The notes beneath the pieces are model-generated. The model worked only from the letters and a program-made list of their open reading frames with translations, was not told the DNA's origin and did not search any database. DNA of 64,000 nt, from NCBI GenBank assembly GCA_019009955.1, contig CM032230.1, positions 5,450,001 through 5,514,000 on the forward strand. Reading direction: 5' to 3'. Positions 58,482 to 64,000 of the stretch are shown here, one piece after another. Origin of the DNA: Riptortus pedestris. Its lineage: Eukaryota > Arthropoda > Insecta > Hemiptera > Alydidae. A program made the position numbers and the translations under genes. How positions within the stretch are numbered: the first letter of the stretch is position 1; each line of letters opens with the position of its first letter.

Positions 58482-59396
58482 GTCCGTCACGCAGGGGCTG
58501 CGTAAACTAAGCAGATTTGCTGAACTACGGTTTACAATAGATAAATATAAATACTGCTAACACCGCCGCAAATATTCAGTGAATAAATACAAACGGAAAT
58601 GAGAAATCTTGAAGTTACAAGTTAATAACTCTACAACGGATAGCTGTATAGGCCAGCCAACCTGAATTATAGACCGGAAAGAAAACCCATAAATGAAATA
58701 TATCTGAATATAACACATTAATTTTATTGAAAACTATTCACTATAGCTAAAGCTGTAATTTGTAATGAATCAGAATAATTTTAATCTCAATTATTTAAAT
58801 TTTAGTAATACAAGAACAAAAAAAAAGAAGGGGGGCGATCAACTGAACGTATTTGCCAATATCTTACAAAGTCAAGGTTTGAATAAGAAAAATAGTCCTT
58901 ATTTAACCTTGTAATGAAGTAGTTCATGATATAACAGCTTATTATTAATATTACATGAGTAGGAGTGGGGATTTACTTAAAGCGGAAAACTATAAAATCC
59001 AAATATCTCGGTTAATATTCATGATTCAGAAAATATGTATAGAACAATATCTATATATAATTTGCAATAAGATCAGTTCTATTCAATTTTTCGATCCGAC
59101 CTATTGTAACGGAAGTATTTCGAATTTTCAAAATTCCTCCTCTAAACCCCCTCTCCCACTGGTTCGATTTCAGCCATTAACGATCTTGATCTTCCTTTTT
59201 ACATAAAACGATTAAATATCGAGTTTGCTAACAATTAAACAATAATTGTGACTGTGATATTTAGATATACAATTTTGAAAGGACCTTATTTTTGTCATCT
59301 TCTGGGTAGGATCGAAGGACATTTGAGGAAATTTTTCAAAAATCGCGTCATGAGTACGACCTCAATAGCTGATTTGCCTTAAGGGAGTTCTGCTAA
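58482..59396 (+). mobile_element. Long-form complete family B element
   Basis: Both ends are present: GTCCGTCACGCAGGGGCTGC at the left, and GATTTGCCTTAAGGGAGTTC with TGCTAA at the right (palindrome now imperfect). It is 915 bp. Compared with the 705-bp form it carries an extra 5' block (CACCGCCGCAAATATTCAGT, TTTATTGAAAACTATTCACT) shared with the copy at 28.4 kb. Its slot holds only a short AT-rich stretch. Confidence 0.85.
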
Positions 59397-59645
59397 AAAT
59401 GAGGTCCGTTGAAATTTGTAAATATATAGGGAATCGTCCGTTATTCCTCTAGTGGTCGCAACTTTTCTTACGTAGTTACAAAACTCTATGTTTATATGTG
59501 TTAGTCCTAATTGAAGGGAATTTCGTTAATGGCTGAAATGGCCGACCTCATTTTCAACATCTAGGTAGGATCGATGGACATTTCGATAACCGTGCAATGA
59601 GTACAACCTCAATACGTATTTCCCTTAAGGGCATTCTGATAAATG
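59397..59645. mobile_element. Chimeric family B fragment
   Basis: Starting in minus orientation (ATGAGGTCCGTTGAAATTTG, CTCTAGTGGTCGCAACTTTT), it switches at about 59540 to the plus-strand 3' half (GACCTCATTTTCAACATCTA, GATGGACATTT), ending in TTTCCCTTAAGGGCATTC. Confidence 0.55.
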
Positions 59646-60261
59646 AACTGAATAAATATAAAAAAATAAAAAAAAATAAAAAATACAATTTGTATTTAAC
59701 TTACCTAACTCTTTAAAACGGTTGAAGCAGTTACGATCAAGCCGCTCAGAAAAAAAAAATCTAGTTAGTCTCAGCAATGTTATAAAGTACCGTGCCAGTA
59801 GTTGAAATGTGTTTATTTCAAGGAACGGATCAATTTAACTTGATCTATTGTGTACAGTCACGTGCGGCCTACTATGGGATGACATAAACGAAAATCTACC
59901 TGCATTTTGTTTTCTTCGGGGATAACGAGGATACTAACAAATATGTCTAAAATAATTATCTTATAATAATTTATTAACAAACACAATATAAAATAGCGGT
60001 GGGTTTACGTTTTAATTGACCGGCTTATCAATATTCCCTTATCAGAAGAGGATTTACCATTTAACACCCTACCAGGAACTATCGTTCATTATGTACTTGG
60101 CGCTCACAAATGGATACACTGAGAGTTTGATGGTAAAATATTAGATAAGCGGCACAGAAGAAAAACGGAAAGAGAGCTGCTTATCACTCCCGCCAAAATA
60201 TTGAGTGATAAACCCCTGTATCCACTTAGCATTCCCTGCATTAAGGCTCTCTAGGATAAAA
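59646..60261. other. Unassigned sequence
   Basis: AAAAAATAAAA-rich at the left. The part from about 60090 may be upstream Penelope sequence but shows no recognisable motif. Confidence 0.4.
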
Positions 60262-60860
60262 ATGGCCTACTTGTTGGGCAGCAAGACGGCTAACAGAGTA
60301 GGAAGACTCACAAATCTATTCACCTAGCCCGAAGATCGTGTTCCCGCTTTGGAGAAGTTAGGTGTCTACAGGATATCCTGCTCTTTGTGTGAAGCTAGGG
60401 CAGACTTGCAGGAAGATAAAGACCAAGGTCAAAGAACATTTCATTACAAAATCAACGGAACTGAAAAAGCACCAGACGACGGAAAACCACGAACATGGTT
60501 CGTTACATGTGAAGGTGTTGCATCAACTACCTAATGACAGAGTTGAGAGGATAGAGATTAGATAGGATCTTCTGACATAGAAGAGAATCATTAATATGAA
60601 ACATTACGTTGCAGCTGAGGTGCGTGCCAGTAGTCTCCTTACCTCTGCTAGCCGGCGTGAAGAGTCTGATCCTAAGACCCTTCTGGTCAACATCCAGGAC
60701 GTTAGGTAGGTTCCCTCTCTCTTCTTCGCTGTTTTCATAATATAGTTAAGAATTTGCTTCCATAATGTTATTCTACATTGTTTACTAACTAGGTTAAGTT
60801 CTTTTGGTGATTTTATTTTTCTGTGTGGTTGAATAAAGGATTTATTAAATTAGCCTGTTG
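60262..60860 (+). pseudogene. Penelope-like element GIY-YIG endonuclease remnant
   Basis: The first frame reads ANRVGRLTNLFT-stop-PEDRVPALEKLGVYRISCSLC. After a frame shift it continues LGQTCRKIKTKVKEH. GVYRIxCxxC followed by (Y)IGQTxRxIxxRxKEH is the GIY-YIG core used by Penelope-like retroelements downstream of their reverse transcriptase, and the preceding RVGRLxxxF and P.D.VPxLEKxGVY linker also fits. Downstream, VERIEIR and LLVNIQDVR resemble the usual (R)EAIEI and VNTQDV ending. At least one stop and two shifts disable it, and no reverse transcriptase is present. In the element's life cycle this domain is thought to nick target DNA. Confidence 0.75.
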
Positions 60861-61147
60861 ACTTTATGGAAGGTTTCTTAATGTGCCCTTATTTAGTTTT
60901 AGGAATGATATGCTTTATTCTTTTATCTATACAATTTAAACTGCCATAGACATAGTTTCTTAATTGTCGTTCTGCTATGTCAACAGAGCAGTGACGACGA
61001 TGCACTGCGTCGGGAGGGCATAGTAGCTTGTATAATCCTTTACTGTGGAAGTGTGGCCGTAAAAAAAGGTTGAATGAAGTGCACCAAATCATTTAATTTA
61101 ACAAGAGTACAAGGAAATCTTGTGTTGTTCACATCTCATTTTGAGAA
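60861..61147. other. Unassigned sequence
   Basis: No feature recognised. Confidence 0.4.
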
Positions 61148-61296
61148 GACTTCCCTTAAGGTAAATCAGATATTGAGGTTGTAATAATGGCGCGATGTTC
61201 GAGAAATTGCCTCAAATATTCATCATTCTGGCTAGGAGATGATGAAAATAAGGTCCGTTAACACACACACACACATAATACATACATATATATATA
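61148..61296 (-). mobile_element. Family B 3' half, outer layer of a nest
   Basis: TTCCCTTAAGGTAAATCAGA, GAGGTTGTAATAATGGCGC and a (CA)n(TA)n slot follow; a Helitron begins inside the slot. The other half would lie beyond the right edge of the window. Confidence 0.75.
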
Positions 61297-61337
<41 letters not shown>

Positions 61338-61546
61338 GTAACCTCTGTCTGTACATTGATTTTTTTCGCGAAATTTCACGATAACTTTTCGTTTCACATG
61401 TCATAGACACCATATCTGCATTTTAGCAGATTTCCCTTCAGGGAAATCAGCTATTGAGGTTGTACTCATGACGGAATTTTCGACATTTTTCTTCAAATGT
61501 CCATCGATCCTACCTAGTAGATGACGAAAATGAGGTCCGTTCAAAA

Positions 61547-61607
<61 letters not shown>

Positions 61608-62833
61608 TGTTACCACGATATCGGTCGCAATTTTTGTTTGATCCTTACCAAACTTCAAATTTAAGCGTTTTATGTAAACAGAAAGATCATGTTCGTTAAC
61701 GGTTGAAATCGGACCAGTGGGAGGGGGGTTTAAAGGGGAGGATTTTCGAAAATTCGAAATATCTCCGTTACTATACGTCGGATCAAAAGATTGTATAGAA
61801 CCAATCTTATTGCAAATTAAATTTACTATAAATATTGTTCTATACATTAATTCTCTATCTTGAATATTAACCGAGATATTTGCATTTGTATTCTGCGTGT
61901 GGTCACCTAGGCTATGTTCGGAGTTTCCGACGAGAGCTCTGGCGGCCGTTTCTATAACTATCGTCCCTCGTGAATAGGTTTAGAGGTTAGGTTAACTGTT
62001 TGGGCTAGAAACTACTGGGTTATTACGCCCTAAATAATGTTTTTTAGGTTTAGAGGTTTCTTACTACTACAGTTGTTATTAGGCAGATTTCTCTATTGTA
62101 AAACTTCACGTGGGAAATCTGCTTAGTTTACGCAGCCCCTGCGTGACGGACTTTTGTTTCTTTCGTGTATGTTTGTTTGTTTGTTACCTTTTCACGCATA
62201 AACGGCTGAACCGAATTTTATGAAACTTGGTATGTATATTACTACTAACCCAACTTAGACTTTAGGCTATATTAATTTTCTCTGAGGCGAACAGGAGTGG
62301 GGGTTATAAGGGAAGCCTGAAATTAAAAATAGCGATATTTCGTTTTCTATTGGTTTTTTGGCAAATATGCACATAACAAAAGTTGTTTATTTTGTTATTT
62401 AGAGTAACTTGTGTTATATACACGTTTGTCGTATACCGAAGTTTAAATGAGTTATACGTTAAAACTTTAGCGGGCACTAACGGCTGAACCGAACTTAACA
62501 AAACTCGGTATGTCAATTAGCATTAATTCTTCCATGATTATAAGTTATATTAAAATTTTTAGGTTCGAACGGGAGGGGGTAAAAGGGAGGCCTGAAATAA
62601 AAATTCACCATATTTACATGTATAAGAGACGGGAAATATAAAAAAATCGAAGACTGTCATGCCTTATCGAACAAATAATTATATTATTATCAAATCCAAG
62701 ACAAATAAGTCTATCAATACTAAACACTGGGACGCGTAAATGTCAAAATATTTTGCAATGTAAAGCCTGCTTAAAATACCATCACCAGTCAGCCTCAAAT
62801 GAATTCCCGGGCGAAGCTAGGTATCTGACCTAG
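61297..62833 (+). mobile_element. Helitron (family A) carrying a nested B element
   Basis: 5' TC-(TA)n-AAATTGTAACCTCTG at 61297. The sequence is interrupted after TCTGCATTTT (61424) by a B element and resumes at 62152 with TTTTGTTTCTTTCGTGT. Two internal units follow, then hairpin CCCGGGCGAAGCTAGG and CTAG at 62830-62833. Confidence 0.88.
61425..62151 (-). mobile_element. Complete family B element nested in a Helitron
   Basis: This 727-bp copy has AGCAGATTTCCC-TTCA-GGGAAATCAGC at the left, a (TA)n slot at 61552-61604, and the full body. It carries the variant block with GTTAGGTTAACTGTTTGGGC that is also in the reference copy at 32.2 kb, and ends GCAGCCCCTGCGTGACGGAC. It is flanked by TTTT on both sides. 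Other Helitrons read GCATTTTGTTTC uninterrupted at this place, which gives the empty site. Confidence 0.92.
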
Positions 62834-62857
62834 TATATATATCTATATATATATATA

Positions 62858-62897
<40 letters not shown>
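62834..62897. repeat. (TA)n between oppositely oriented Helitrons
   Basis: TA run with two TCTA interruptions. Confidence 0.95.
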
Positions 62898-62898
<1 letters not shown>

Positions 62899-64000
62899 TA
62901 GCTCAGATACCCGGCTTCGCCCGGGAATTCATTTGAGGCTGAATGGTGATGGTATTTTTTAGCAGGCTTTACATTGCACAATATTTTGACATTTACCCGT
63001 CCCAGTGTTTAGGATTGATACCCGTCGTTGCCGTGGATTTGCTAATAATAGAATATTTGTTCGATAAGGCTTCACTGTCTTCGATATTTTTATATTTTCC
63101 GTCTCTTATACATGTAAATATGGCGAATTTTTATTTCAGGCCTCCCTTATAACCCCCCTCCCGTTTGAACCTAAAAATTTTAATATAACTTATAATCATG
63201 AAAGAATTAATGCTAATTGACATACCGAGTTTGGTTAAGTTCGTTTCAGCCGTTAGTGCCCAATAAAATTGTTGGCTCCCGCTAAAGTTTTAACGTATAA
63301 CTCATTTTTACTTAGGTATACGACAAAAGTGTATATAACAAAAGTTACTCCAAATAACAAAATAAACAACTTTTGTTATGTTTATATTTGCGGAAAAACC
63401 AATAGGAAACGAAATATCACTATTTTTAATTTCAGGCTTCCCTTATAACCCCCACTCCTGCCCGTCCATAGAAATGTTGGTATGGCTTATTATAATGAAG
63501 GCCTCACTGCTAATACACATACCGAGTTTTATTCAGTTCGGTTGAGTCTTTTTTGGCGAATAATATTGTTGACTCCCTCTATAATTTTTAGCGTTTAACG
63601 CATTTAAACTTCGGTATACGACAAAAGTTTATATAACAAAAGTTACTCTAAATAACAAAATAAACAACTTTTGTTATGTGCATATTTGCCGAAAAACCAA
63701 TATAAAACGAAATATCGCTATTTTTAATTTCAGGCTTCCCTTATAACCCCCACTCCTGTTCGTCTCAGAGTAAATTAATATAGCCTAAAGTCTAAGTTGG
63801 GTTAGTAGTAATATACATACCAAGTTTCATAAAATTCGGTTCAGCCGTTTATGCGTGAAAAGGTAACAAACAAACAAACAAACAAACAAACAAACAAACA
63901 AACAAACAAACAAACAAACATACACGAAAGAAACAAAATGCAGATATGGTGTCTATGACATATGAAACGAAAAGTTATCGTGAAATTTCGCGAAAAAAAT
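62898..64000 (-). mobile_element. Helitron (family A), 5' end just outside window
   Basis: CTAGCTCAGATACCCGG and an intact hairpin lie at the left. Three internal units and a long (TTTG)n tract (63867-63919) follow, then the 5' block to GCGAAAAAAAT at the window edge. About 50 bp short of its 5' terminus. Confidence 0.9.

Overview
The window is an AT-rich invertebrate (metazoan) genomic segment made almost entirely of transposable-element sequence. No intact protein-coding gene is recognisable. The eukaryotic assignment rests on poly(A)-tailed LINE and tRNA-derived SINE insertions with target-site duplications, a Penelope-like GIY-YIG remnant, a mariner remnant, abundant microsatellites, and two interleaved families of non-autonomous rolling-circle elements. 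An arthropod or a mollusc would fit; the species cannot be read from the sequence.

Family A has the hallmarks of a canonical Helitron: a 5' end TCTATATATATATAAAATTG, a (TTTG)n tract near the 5' end, one to five internal tandem units of about 298 bp, a GC-rich 3' hairpin (CCCGG...CCGGG), and a terminal CTAG followed by T. Family B looks like a Helentron/HINE (DINE-1-type) element. It starts GTCCGTCACGCAGGGGCTGC, carries an AGCAGATTTCCC subterminal repeat inverted at the 3' end, has a microsatellite at one fixed internal position, and ends in a perfect 20-bp palindrome (GATTTCCCTTAAGGGAAATC) followed by TGCTAA. Neither family shows a Rep/helicase coding region here.

Layout. 1-7.6 kb: B copies with A copies in their microsatellites. 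7.6-13.6 kb: mostly unassigned sequence, with a SINE, a 0.53-kb mariner deletion derivative, a hAT-like end, a Penelope 3' remnant and a B copy. 14.0-15.9 kb: a 33-copy, 59-bp minisatellite. 16.6-20.0 kb: B-derived sequence with a 1-kb direct tandem duplication. 20-22.7 kb: a broken restriction-like-endonuclease LINE 3' end, a degenerate AT tandem array and an LTR-like segment. 22.8-28 kb: B copies plus one unexplained 165-codon ORF. 28.4-31.7 kb: a three-level nest (B containing A containing A). 32.2 kb: a full-length 705-bp B. 33.5-34.8 kb: a Helitron interrupted by a 5'-truncated poly(A) LINE with a 12-bp TSD. 36-46 kb: decayed B copies, a 0.63-kb (GA)n tract, SINE and A copies. 47.1-53.9 kb: one B copy whose microsatellite holds four head-to-tail A Helitrons. 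54.5-59.6 kb: more A and B copies and a SINE with a 13-bp TSD. 60.3-60.9 kb: Penelope GIY-YIG remnant. 61.1-64 kb: a B-A-B nest, then an A copy in the opposite orientation running off the window.

The main theme is reciprocal nesting. B elements carry TA microsatellites, A Helitrons insert at A|T inside them and sometimes accumulate head-to-tail, and B elements insert into AAAA/TTTT sites inside A.
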